DNA of 11,284 bases from Rhodospirillaceae bacterium UBA4479 (lineage in GTDB: Bacteria; Pseudomonadota; Alphaproteobacteria; Rhodospirillales; Casp-alpha2): the NCBI GenBank assembly GCA_002389175.1, contig DGNZ01000083.1, forward strand, positions 1-11,284. The letters run 5' to 3'. The stretch's first letter is position 1. Each line of letters starts with the position of its first letter. The translations under genes and the position numbers were made by a program. The notes beneath the pieces are model-generated. The model was not told where the DNA came from. It searched no databases and saw nothing but the letters and a program-made list of their open reading frames with translations. Positions 1 through 7,294 of this stretch are shown here, in pieces.

Positions 1-1106
1 TGGCCAAGGAACACGGCATCACCAATGTCGCGATCCTTGAAAAAGGCTGGATCGGTGGCGGCAATACGGGCCGAAACACAACCATCGTGCGGTCCAATTA
101 TGAGCTCGAAGGGAATGCTCATTTCTATGAGCTTTCCCTGAAATTATGGGAAGGGATGAGCCAGGACCTCAACTACAACGTCATGTTCTCACAACGCGGC
201 GTCATCAACTTGGTTCATAACGACGCCCAGATTGACGCGGCCCAGCGGCGCGGCAATGCGATGCGCCTGAACGGCATTGATGCTGAATGGTTGACGCCGG
301 CTCAGATCAAGGAACGCGTGCCGTTATTGGATTTAAACGGCGGCGGGCGTTTCCCAACAGTGGGTGGCCTCTGCCAACCACGCGGCGGCACCGCCCGTCA
401 CGATGCAGTGGCATGGGGCTATGCACGGGGTGCGGATGCGCGTGGCGTTGATATCATTCAGGGATGCGAAGTCACGGCCATCACGCGCGACGGCAACCGT
501 GTCACGGGTGTTGAAACATCGCGCGGTACCATCACGGCAGACAAAATCGGCATCGCTGTCGCCGGACACAGTAGCCAAGTGGCGCAGATGGCGGGATTGA
601 ATCTACCCATCGAAAGCCATGTCCTTCAAGCGATGGTCTCCGAGCCCATCAAACCCTGTATTGATACCGTGGTGACGTCCGGGTCCGGACATTTGTACGT
701 CAGCCAATCGGACAAGGGCGAATTGGTCTTCGGCGGTGATTTGGATTTCTACAACTCCTATGCCCAACGCGGAAATTTCCCCAGGCTGGAGCAGGTCACA
801 CAAAACTTGCTGACTTTGTTCCCCGCCTTTTCAAGACTACGCATGTTGCGGTCTTGGGGTGGGATCATGGATATGTCGATGGACGGCAGTCCGATTATCT
901 CGAAAACGCCATTGGATAATTTCTACATCAATGGCGGCTGGTGTTATGGCGGGTTCAAGGCGACGCCTGGTTCTGGTTACGTTTTCGCACACACAATTGC
1001 GCAGGATCGCCCCCATCCCAATAACGAAGCGTTATCGCTAAATCGTTTTGAAACCGGCGCCGTGCTCGACGAAAAAGGCATAGGGCCATGGGCAAAATTG
1101 CACTGA
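1..1106 (+). CDS. soxB: Sarcosine oxidase beta subunit, 5'-truncated by window edge
   Basis: This is the FAD/FMN-binding beta subunit of heterotetrameric sarcosine oxidase. It carries the amine-oxidising site that demethylates N-methylglycine to glycine and an iminium/formaldehyde unit in the cytoplasm. The reading frame is open from nt 3 to a TGA at 1104-1106, giving 367 residues. Roughly 40-55 N-terminal residues, including the dinucleotide-binding GxGxxG, lie before the window, judging from the usual length of about 405-418. Near the start, GGGNTGRNTT and RSNY match the conserved FAD-contact region of the family. The ARHDAV motif holds a His at nt 399-401 that corresponds, from memory of the Corynebacterium enzyme, to the residue binding FMN covalently. 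The C-terminal GGWCYGGFKATPGSG is typical of the DAO fold. soxD follows 13 nt downstream. Identity is firm because the other three subunits follow in standard order. Confidence 0.97.
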   Translation, partial: AKEHGITNVAILEKGWIGGGNTGRNTTIVRSNYELEGNAHFYELSLKLWEGMSQDLNYNVMFSQRGVINLVHNDAQIDAAQRRGNAMRLNGIDAEWLTPAQIKERVPLLDLNGGGRFPTVGGLCQPRGGTARHDAVAWGYARGADARGVDIIQGCEVTAITRDGNRVTGVETSRGTITADKIGIAVAGHSSQVAQMAGLNLPIESHVLQAMVSEPIKPCIDTVVTSGSGHLYVSQSDKGELVFGGDLDFYNSYAQRGNFPRLEQVTQNLLTLFPAFSRLRMLRSWGGIMDMSMDGSPIISKTPLDNFYINGGWCYGGFKATPGSGYVFAHTIAQDRPHPNNEALSLNRFETGAVLDEKGIGPWAKLH

Positions 1107-1119
1107 GGATAAAGATATA

Positions 1120-1395
1120 ATGTTGATTATCGATTGCCCCTGGTGCGGCAGCCGCGCCCAAACGGAATTCACCTACGAAGGTGACGCCACCGTTGAACGA
1201 CCAAACGACGGCGACGAAAAAGCGTTCTTTGAGTACGTCTACATCCGCGACAATCCCAGCGGTTGGCTAGACGAAATGTGGCAGCACACATCGGGGTGTC
1301 GTCGTTTCTTAAAAGTCCGGCGTCATGTCACCACCCACGAAATCGCAGGCAGCGCCAAACCGGGCGATGAGCTGCCAGAGGTGCGCCATGACTGA
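1120..1395 (+). CDS. soxD: Sarcosine oxidase delta subunit
   Basis: This is the small zinc-binding delta subunit of heterotetrameric sarcosine oxidase, 91 residues long and typical for the family. It opens with MLIIDCPWCG. The likely zinc ligands are Cys6, Cys9, His56 and Cys60 (CPWCG and HTSGC), which is the family pattern. The stretch between them, including YVYIRDNPSGW, is also characteristic. The subunit is structural and sits at the complex interface; no catalytic role is expected. The ATG lies 13 nt after the soxB stop, with a GAGG at 1105-1108 overlapping that stop as a weak ribosome-binding site. The last 8 nt overlap the start of soxA, so the two are probably translationally coupled. 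Confidence 0.96.
   Translation: MLIIDCPWCGSRAQTEFTYEGDATVERPNDGDEKAFFEYVYIRDNPSGWLDEMWQHTSGCRRFLKVRRHVTTHEIAGSAKPGDELPEVRHD
1377..1381 (+). promoter_or_regulatory. Ribosome-binding site of soxA
   Basis: AGAGG lies 6 nt before the ATG at 1388, inside the end of soxD. It decides the start of soxA against the in-frame ATG at 1325, which would add 21 residues without family character. Confidence 0.65.
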
Positions 1396-4300
1396 TCAGA
1401 CATTTCGGCACTCAACAGGTGGCGCGATTGATCGCACCCAAACCTTGCAGTTCACATTCGATGGTAAACGCTATCAGGGATATCACGGCGATACGCTGGC
1501 GTCGGCGCTGATGGCGAACGGCGTTCGCCTGTTTGGCCGCAGTTTCAAATATCACCGCCCGCGCGGATTGTTGGGTGCAGGGTTTGAAGATCCAAATGCG
1601 CTGGTGCAACTCCGAAAAGGAAACCGCACCGAACCCAATATGCAGGCAACACGCGTTGAGTTGTATGACGGGCTGGTCGCAGAAAGTCAGAACCGATGGC
1701 CATCGTTGAGCTTTGACCTGGGTGCGCTGACAGATCTGGTCGGCAAGCTGTTCCCTGCGGGGTTTTACTACAAAACCTTCATGTGGCCTGCATCCATGTG
1801 GATGACGTACGAACATGTTATTCGAAACATAGCTGGGATGGGGAAATCCCCGACCGACGTTGACCCCGATAAGTACGCGCACCGGTATGAGTTTTGTGAT
1901 GTTGCGGTGATCGGCGGCGGCCCTGCAGGATTATCTGCGGCATTCAACGCGGCAAACGCTGGTCTGCGTGTTGTCATCGTTGATGATGCCCCCGAACTGG
2001 GTGGTGGATTGCTTCATCGAACCCTAGAAGTCGATAGCCAATCCGGCGCAACATGGGCAACTGACGTCGAACATAGGCTGCGAGCCATGGACAATGTCCG
2101 CGTCCTCACACGCACCACAGCAGCAGCGTATTATGATCATAACATGATTATCGCCAACGAACGTATCAGCGACCATTTGCCCATTCCTACTGCACACACA
2201 CCGCGCCAACGCATGTGGCAAATCCGTGCGACCGAAGTTGTGCTCGCAACCGGGTCATTGGAACGACCCATGGTATTTGCAGGTAACGACATTCCAAACG
2301 TGATGCTGGCATCGGCTGCACAATCATTAGCCGTTCGTTACGGCACCAAAGCGGGCGAACGGACGGTGATCTTCACCAATAATAGTTCGGCATACGCCGT
2401 CGCCAAAGATTTATCAGACGCAGGCATTGCCATCCAAGCCATTGTCGATGCGCGCACAGATATTCCTGCCGAAGATGTGGTGATGGCTGAGGCCGCCAAC
2501 ATCGGCATCCTGGCGGGGCATGTTGTGATGGCCGCTGAGGGCGGCAAACACGGCATCAAACGCGTTCAGGTTGGCAAGATACCGGAATCCGGTGCACCCG
2601 ATATTGGCGACGCCACACTGACCATTGATTGTGATCTGCTGGCAGTCTCCGGCGGCTGGACACCAAGCGTACACTTGTTGTCGCAGTCGCGCGGCAAGCT
2701 GCGCTTCGACGATGAAAAAACATGTTTTGTGCCAAGACTGAGCTTCCAACGCGAACGCTCTGCCGGGGCCTGCAACGGCACATTTGATTTAGCGAGCTGC
2801 CTGTCAGAAGGAACCGCCGCTGGCATCGAAGCTGCCAATGAAGCTGGCGCAAAAGCGACAGCTTTACCCGTACCTGCCGCCAGCACAGAAGCGCCTATGA
2901 AGCCATTGCCGCTTTGGAGCATTCCATGGCCTGAAGGCAATCACGACAAACGATTTGTCGATTACCAAAACGACGTCACCGCCGAAGATGTCGCCCTTGC
3001 CCACCGTGAAGGCTATCGATCTGTAGAGCATTTAAAGCGCTACACCACGCTGGGCATGGCGACAGACCAGGGCCGAACATCGAACGTCAACGGATTGGCA
3101 ATCATGGCAGGGCTACGCGGTGAAGATATTCCAGCCGTCGGCACGACCACATTCCGTCCACCGTTTTCACCGTTCACACTGGGTGCTGTCGCGGGCCCCG
3201 AAATCAACGAACACATGGCGCCGATCCGCCGCACACCGATGCATGATTGGCATGTGGCAGCAGGTGCACCGTTTGTACCTGCAGGGGCATGGCTGCGGGC
3301 ACAAGCTTATCCCAAACAGGGTGAGAGCTTAAAAGAAGCGTATATGCGCGAAACTGTCCACGTTCGTAAACATGTGGGCATCGTCGATGTCTCAACGCTC
3401 GGCAAAATCGATGTGCAGGGCAAAGACGCATCAGAATTCCTAAACCGATTGTATATCAATGGGTTTGGCAAACTTCCCGTCGGCAAGTGCCGCTATGGTG
3501 TGATGCTTCGCGAGGACGGCATCGCATATGATGACGGCACCGTTACGCGATTGGCCGAAAATCGTTTCATGGTCACAACGACCACCGGACATGCAGGCCC
3601 CGTGATGATCCATATGGAACGCCACGCACAGATTGTATGGCCGGAGCTTGATGTAAAAATCATCTCTGTGACCGATGACTGGGCCGCGATCGCCATCGCG
3701 GGGCCCAATAGCCGCAAGGTGTTGGCCAAAGTCATTGAAGGCCTTGATCTATCGAACGATGCATTCCCCTTCATGGCATTTAGCGAATGCACGATTTTTG
3801 GTGCCCCGGCGCGATTGTTCCGGATCAGTTTTTCGGGCGAATTGGCGTATGAGCTTAACGTACCCTCCGATTACGGCCATGATGTGTGGCAGGGATTGAT
3901 GGACGCCGGTGCCGATGAACACATCATTCCTTATGGGACCGAAGCCATGGGGATCATGCGGATCGAAAAGGGCCACATCGTGGGTGGTGAATTGAATGGC
4001 CGCACAACTGCCGATGACCTGGGCTTTGGGCGCATGCAGTCAACCCAGAAACGCTACATCGGCGATGTGTTGAAAGATCGTTCTGATCTGATCAGAACCG
4101 ACCGCAAACAATTGGTCGGGTTGAAACCTGTCGATGGTGTATCCAAAATCCCGCGAGGTGCACGCCTGGTCGCTGATCCGAACGGTCCACGGCCTGTGCC
4201 TATCGAAGGGGAAGTTACGTCTCAATGTGAAAGCCCCCATGTCGGATCGCCGATTGGTCTGGGTATGTTAAAAAGCGGCAGACAACGGCACGGTGAAACT

Positions 4301-4396
4301 CTAATCGCAACATCACCTGTGACGGGACAAGATGTGCCTGTCATGGTGTGCGACACCATATTCGTTGATCCAGAGGGAGAGCGTCTCCGTGGTTAA
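1388..4396 (+). CDS. soxA: Sarcosine oxidase alpha subunit
   Basis: This is the large alpha subunit (1002 residues; family about 960-1010). It binds NAD+ and, through its C-terminal part, tetrahydrofolate, which accepts the one-carbon unit released from sarcosine as 5,10-methylene-THF. Domains in order: a ferredoxin-like N-terminal region (about 15-100) without cluster cysteines; a pyridine-nucleotide oxidoreductase fold with GGGPAGLSAA near residues 176-185; a short SoxA_A3/BFD-like segment near 530-565 (RYTTLGMATDQG); a GCV_T aminomethyltransferase-like folate domain from about 619 to 900; and a GCV_T C-terminal barrel to the end. The ATG at 1388 is preferred over an in-frame ATG at 1325 because AGAGG at 1377-1381 sits 6 nt before it and the 1325 start would overlap soxD deeply. 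The end overlaps soxG by 8 nt. Confidence 0.96.
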   Translation: MTDQTFRHSTGGAIDRTQTLQFTFDGKRYQGYHGDTLASALMANGVRLFGRSFKYHRPRGLLGAGFEDPNALVQLRKGNRTEPNMQATRVELYDGLVAESQNRWPSLSFDLGALTDLVGKLFPAGFYYKTFMWPASMWMTYEHVIRNIAGMGKSPTDVDPDKYAHRYEFCDVAVIGGGPAGLSAAFNAANAGLRVVIVDDAPELGGGLLHRTLEVDSQSGATWATDVEHRLRAMDNVRVLTRTTAAAYYDHNMIIANERISDHLPIPTAHTPRQRMWQIRATEVVLATGSLERPMVFAGNDIPNVMLASAAQSLAVRYGTKAGERTVIFTNNSSAYAVAKDLSDAGIAIQAIVDARTDIPAEDVVMAEAANIGILAGHVVMAAEGGKHGIKRVQVGKIPESGAPDIGDATLTIDCDLLAVSGGWTPSVHLLSQSRGKLRFDDEKTCFVPRLSFQRERSAGACNGTFDLASCLSEGTAAGIEAANEAGAKATALPVPAASTEAPMKPLPLWSIPWPEGNHDKRFVDYQNDVTAEDVALAHREGYRSVEHLKRYTTLGMATDQGRTSNVNGLAIMAGLRGEDIPAVGTTTFRPPFSPFTLGAVAGPEINEHMAPIRRTPMHDWHVAAGAPFVPAGAWLRAQAYPKQGESLKEAYMRETVHVRKHVGIVDVSTLGKIDVQGKDASEFLNRLYINGFGKLPVGKCRYGVMLREDGIAYDDGTVTRLAENRFMVTTTTGHAGPVMIHMERHAQIVWPELDVKIISVTDDWAAIAIAGPNSRKVLAKVIEGLDLSNDAFPFMAFSECTIFGAPARLFRISFSGELAYELNVPSDYGHDVWQGLMDAGADEHIIPYGTEAMGIMRIEKGHIVGGELNGRTTADDLGFGRMQSTQKRYIGDVLKDRSDLIRTDRKQLVGLKPVDGVSKIPRGARLVADPNGPRPVPIEGEVTSQCESPHVGSPIGLGMLKSGRQRHGETLIATSPVTGQDVPVMVCDTIFVDPEGERLRG
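4373..4380 (+). promoter_or_regulatory. Ribosome-binding site of soxG
   Basis: GAGGGAGA is placed 8 nt before the GTG at 4389, within the end of soxA. It is the main reason for choosing the GTG over the ATG at 4332. Confidence 0.7.
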
Positions 4397-4991
4397 GCAA
4401 GCATCGCGTCGCTCGTCGCTGGCATCCGTTTACAAACCCAGCCCTTTTGGGATCAGCGCGTCCCCGCCGGGTGTCACATTGGCAGAACGTGCAGGATTGT
4501 CGCTCGTGATAGCCGAATGCGCGGCAGGTGATGCGGCTTGTATTAAAGCCCTCTCCAAAGCATTGGGTACGGATATGCCACCCCCCGGTCATTCATCAGA
4601 GGCTGGTGATCGAAGAATTACTTGGTTGGCCCCCGGCAAATGGATGATTGTCGGCAAAGATAAATCGTACGGTGAAACAGCATCCCTGTTGGAGTCATCC
4701 TGCGAAGATGCCGCAATCAACGATGTGTCATCGAGCAAGACAGTTATTCGCGCATCGGGTCCCAACGTACGCGATACCTTGGCCGCAAGCTGTACTATTG
4801 ATCTGCATCCATCAGTCTTTAAACCCGGCATGTCGGCGACAACTGATCTTGACCACGTCGTTGTGACCATAGATTGCATAGATGCCGACACGTTTGATCT
4901 TTATGTGTCGCGGGCTTATGCCGTTTCGTTCTGGGAATGGCTGATCGAGGCATCCGAAGAATTTGGCGGCGAGGTAAAAGCGGCGATTTAG
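4389..4991 (+). CDS. soxG: Sarcosine oxidase gamma subunit (GTG start)
   Basis: This is the gamma subunit of heterotetrameric sarcosine oxidase, 200 residues and the usual size. The family resembles folate-binding GcvT/YgfZ-like folds and sits against the alpha subunit; no separate activity is known. Recognisable segments are the LAERAGLSLVIAECA region near the N-terminus, WLAPGKWMIVG in the middle, and a C-terminal SRAYAVSFWEWLIEA helix followed by EFGGEV. An ATG further upstream at 4332 is in frame, but the GTG at 4389 is better: it has a strong purine-rich ribosome-binding site 8 nt before it, and it overlaps the soxA stop by 8 nt, as soxD and soxA do. It is the last gene of the operon; the stop is followed directly by a palindromic repeat. 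Confidence 0.93.
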   Translation: MVKQASRRSSLASVYKPSPFGISASPPGVTLAERAGLSLVIAECAAGDAACIKALSKALGTDMPPPGHSSEAGDRRITWLAPGKWMIVGKDKSYGETASLLESSCEDAAINDVSSSKTVIRASGPNVRDTLAASCTIDLHPSVFKPGMSATTDLDHVVVTIDCIDADTFDLYVSRAYAVSFWEWLIEASEEFGGEVKAAI

Positions 4992-4992
4992 C

Positions 4993-5100
4993 CCCCCTCT
5001 CCTGTCCTCTCCCCCGCTATCGCATGGGAGAGGGACCCTGTATTGACATGACTCGATCTTATCCCTCTCCCCTTTTAGGGGGAGAGGTTAGGTGAGGGGG
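4993..5100. repeat. Nested palindromic intergenic repeat (CCCTCTCC type)
   Basis: This 108-bp element is bounded by inverted arms at 4993-5014 and 5079-5100, which match at 19 of 22 positions. Inside are two perfect hairpins: an 8-bp stem CCTCTCCC/GGGAGAGG (5006-5013 with 5026-5033) and a 9-bp stem CCTCTCCCC/GGGGAGAGG (5064-5072 with 5079-5087). The CCCTCACC...CCTCTCCC wording resembles a repeat type scattered between genes in many proteobacteria. It fills the space between soxG and the convergent alpha/beta hydrolase gene. Its right end lies inside the hydrolase reading frame and provides that gene's stop codon. It has no coding capacity of its own and looks like a miniature, MITE-like repeat; target-site duplications cannot be judged from one copy. 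Confidence 0.8.
5064..5087. terminator. Possible bidirectional transcription terminator hairpin
   Basis: A perfect 9-bp GC-rich stem with a 6-nt loop (TTTTAG) lies between the convergent soxG and hydrolase genes. It could stop transcription from both sides. There is no good T-tract on either strand, so intrinsic termination is uncertain; it may instead protect the 3' end of the mRNA. Confidence 0.4.
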
Positions 5101-5891
5101 TGTTTAGCCAGTTCAAGCAAAAGTTTGGCACATTCCCGGGGACGTTCAATCATCATCATATGACCCGTTTGCGGTAGCACCGTGAGGGTTGCATTCGAAA
5201 TCGTATCCATCAACGGCTTCGCGTTTTTAACCGGAGTCATTTTATCTTCGTCGCCAGAAATAACATGCACGGGTGCTGAGATATTGGCTGCACTTTCAAT
5301 CGCCGTTTTATAGGCATTACACGCGATCAAATCTTTGGCGAGGACACCTGGTGCCGCATCGCGGACCAACTGCTCCCCCGCCCCCATCGCCCAAAATCCC
5401 GGCTGCGGATGACCGCCTTTATGAGGTAAATTACCAAAGCCCCAATCGGTGATCAGGCCAGGTGCCAATCGACCACCATCCTCTGCGGCCTTGATCAAAT
5501 CTGGATGCACTGGCATTTCAGCGGCAGATCCCAACAGGCCAACATATGTGGCCCGCGATCCAATTTTGGCCGCAACCTCAATCGAAATCAGCGATCCCAT
5601 CGAATGCCCGGCGACGCTGGCCGCATCAATCCCCGCCGCATCCATGAACGCGATGATCCAATCGGCCATATCCGATATGCTCTCAAGGGCCTCACCTTCG
5701 GAACGTCCATGGGCAGGTAGATCAATAGCGTACACCCGAACATTGCGGTGCGCGAGATATCTGCTTTGAAGCTGCCAGACCGTCGCATCCATTCCGGCAC
5801 CATGGATCAAGATCAATGCAGGCGCGTCAGCGGCCGTTGGAAATCCGCCCGTGGCGGCATGGGCGTTGTGGCCGTTAATTGAAATTTTCAT
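5088..5891 (-). CDS. Alpha/beta hydrolase of unknown substrate
   Basis: This is a 267-residue alpha/beta-hydrolase-fold protein, probably cytoplasmic because no signal peptide is seen. The oxyanion-hole region is LILIHGAG (26-33). The nucleophile elbow is GHSMGS with Ser97, the acid is probably Asp216 in GDEDKMTP, and the catalytic His is His244 in GHMMMIE, so the triad is intact. DLPAHGRSEG (57-66) is the usual strand-5/helix region. The substrate cannot be told; esterases, lactonases and C-C hydrolases share this pattern. The ATG at 5891 lies 4 nt after the metY stop, so the two are probably co-transcribed. An in-frame GTG at 5915 would overlap metY by 20 nt and add eight residues; I prefer the ATG because family-like sequence begins there. 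The last codons and the TAA lie within a palindromic repeat. Confidence 0.88.
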   Translation of the reverse strand: MKISINGHNAHAATGGFPTAADAPALILIHGAGMDATVWQLQSRYLAHRNVRVYAIDLPAHGRSEGEALESISDMADWIIAFMDAAGIDAASVAGHSMGSLISIEVAAKIGSRATYVGLLGSAAEMPVHPDLIKAAEDGGRLAPGLITDWGFGNLPHKGGHPQPGFWAMGAGEQLVRDAAPGVLAKDLIACNAYKTAIESAANISAPVHVISGDEDKMTPVKNAKPLMDTISNATLTVLPQTGHMMMIERPRECAKLLLELAKHPLT

Positions 5892-5895
5892 ACCC

Positions 5896-7191
5896 TTAAC
5901 CCCGCTGCGAGGCACGAAGGCCCGATTTCAAATCGCCAATAATATCATCAACATCCTCAATCCCCACCGACACCCGGATCAGGTTTTCACCAATGCCTGC
6001 TGCGTCCAGGGCTTCGGCACTCATCTGTTGGTGGGTGGTGGACCCCGGGTGAATGACCAAAGTCTTGGCATCACCGACGTTCGCCAAGTGCGACGCCAGT
6101 TTGACGGATTCAATAAACCGTCGGCCGGCTTCGCGCCCGCCTTTGATTCCAAAGCTGAGGATCGCGCCCGCCCCCTTCGGTAATAATTCTTTGGCAAGTT
6201 CATGGTCAGGATGGCTTGGAACTGATGGATGATTGACCCATTCGACTTCTTCGGATGCATCCAAGAACGCAGCGACCTTGGTTGCGTTTTCGACGTGTCG
6301 CTGCATGCGAAGCGGCAAGGTCTCGAGTCCCTGAATAATGTGGAACGCGTTCATGGGGCTCAGGCAGGCTCCGAAATCTTTCATGCCCTCGGCGCGCATC
6401 CGCATCACCAAGGCCTGGGTGCCAAACTGTTCGGCAAAATCAATCCCGGCATATCCCTCATACGGCTCCGTTAAGTTCGGGAACTTACCGCTGGCTTCCC
6501 AATCGAATGCACCTGAATCAACAACGACACCCGCAATGGCAATGCCATGCCCGCCGATGAACTTGGTCAAAGAATGCATGACGATGTCGGCACCATGATC
6601 AAACGGCTTCATCAAGAATGGTGTCGCGAACGTACTGTCGATCATTAGCGGCACACCCGCATCGTGCGCAATATCGGCGATGACCGGAATGTTCAGGACT
6701 TCGATCCCAGGGTTTCCCAACGTTTCGCCGAACACCAACTGGGTTTCGGGGCGGATCGCGGCCTTAAACGCATCGGGATCACGGGGATCAACGAACGTGG
6801 TTTCGATCCCGAACCGGGGCAGCGTATAGCTGAACAGATTGTGCGTGCCGCCATACAAAGACCCGCTGGAGACAATATGCCCCCCCTTATCCATCAAGGT
6901 CGCGATGGCCAAGAAGATCGCCGCCATGCCACTGGCCGTCGCCACAGCACCGACGCCACCTTCTAGGGCTGCGATGCGTTCTTCTAAAACTGATACGGTG
7001 GGGTTAGATAGCCGCGAATAAATATGCCCCGGCTGTTCCAGGTTATAGAGCGATGCCGCGTGGTCGGTATCTTCAAACATATAAGACGTTGTTTGATAGA
7101 TTGGCACAGCGCGCGAACCCGTGGCCGCATCTGGCTGATGGCCTGCATGCAGGCTGAGCGTATCGAACTTATAAAACTTAGGGGCGACCAT
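5896..7191 (-). CDS. metY: O-acetylhomoserine sulfhydrylase (PLP enzyme)
   Basis: This 431-residue protein belongs to the Cys/Met-metabolism PLP-dependent enzymes, of the O-acetylhomoserine aminocarboxypropyltransferase type (usual length about 425-435). It would convert O-acetylhomoserine and sulfide (or methanethiol) to homocysteine (or methionine) and acetate. Supporting motifs are the N-terminal TLSLHAGHQPDAATGSRAVP, YSRLSNPT near 58-65 (phosphate-binding tyrosine/arginine loop), ALEGG, the SLYGGTHNLF segment, and the PLP lysine Lys210 in HSLTKFIGGHG. The C-terminal segment around HPGSTTHQQM is also conserved. Use of O-succinylhomoserine cannot be excluded from sequence alone. The ATG at 7191 is chosen over upstream in-frame starts (ATG 7239, TTG 7254) because GGAGGA lies 4 nt before it and family sequence begins there. 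An alpha/beta hydrolase gene follows closely. Confidence 0.93.
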   Translation of the reverse strand: MVAPKFYKFDTLSLHAGHQPDAATGSRAVPIYQTTSYMFEDTDHAASLYNLEQPGHIYSRLSNPTVSVLEERIAALEGGVGAVATASGMAAIFLAIATLMDKGGHIVSSGSLYGGTHNLFSYTLPRFGIETTFVDPRDPDAFKAAIRPETQLVFGETLGNPGIEVLNIPVIADIAHDAGVPLMIDSTFATPFLMKPFDHGADIVMHSLTKFIGGHGIAIAGVVVDSGAFDWEASGKFPNLTEPYEGYAGIDFAEQFGTQALVMRMRAEGMKDFGACLSPMNAFHIIQGLETLPLRMQRHVENATKVAAFLDASEEVEWVNHPSVPSHPDHELAKELLPKGAGAILSFGIKGGREAGRRFIESVKLASHLANVGDAKTLVIHPGSTTHQQMSAEALDAAGIGENLIRVSVGIEDVDDIIGDLKSGLRASQRG

Positions 7192-7294
7192 GGTTTCCTC
7201 CACCGTGTGTTCGGGCTTTACAAAACCCAAGCTCCTCATTAGGCAGATGTCCAAAGTTCGTCAATGTAAACGCGTACAATTTTGGAGATAGCAT
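7192..7294. promoter_or_regulatory. Divergent control region between metY and the 3-hydroxyacyl-CoA dehydrogenase
   Basis: These 103 nt separate two divergently transcribed genes and must hold the start-proximal signals of both unless the promoters lie inside the genes. On the plus strand GGAG at 7284-7287 is the ribosome-binding site of the dehydrogenase. On the minus strand TTGACG (7259-7264) resembles a -35 box, but no convincing -10 follows at 17 nt. I see no clear riboswitch, SAM-type leader or strong operator palindrome, although metY genes sometimes carry SAM riboswitches; the space is short for one. Confidence 0.5.
7196..7201 (-). promoter_or_regulatory. Ribosome-binding site of metY
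   Basis: On the minus strand GGAGGA is followed by AACC and then the ATG ending at 7191. It is a near-perfect Shine-Dalgarno site and fixes the metY start, ruling out the longer in-frame versions. Confidence 0.8.

Noticed and set aside
1388..1700. SoxA N-terminal ferredoxin-like region without cysteines, as a possible lost iron-sulfur cluster
   Set aside because: As far as I recall, sarcosine oxidase alpha subunits generally keep this fold without a cluster, so it is not a peculiarity of this protein.
1412..1882. 156-residue minus-strand reading frame
   Set aside because: It lies fully opposite soxA and shows no recognisable motif or ribosome-binding site.
7275..7280. TACAAT as a -10 box for the 3-hydroxyacyl-CoA dehydrogenase
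   Set aside because: It ends only 4 nt before the ribosome-binding site, so a transcript from it would lack the site; no -35 partner was convincing.
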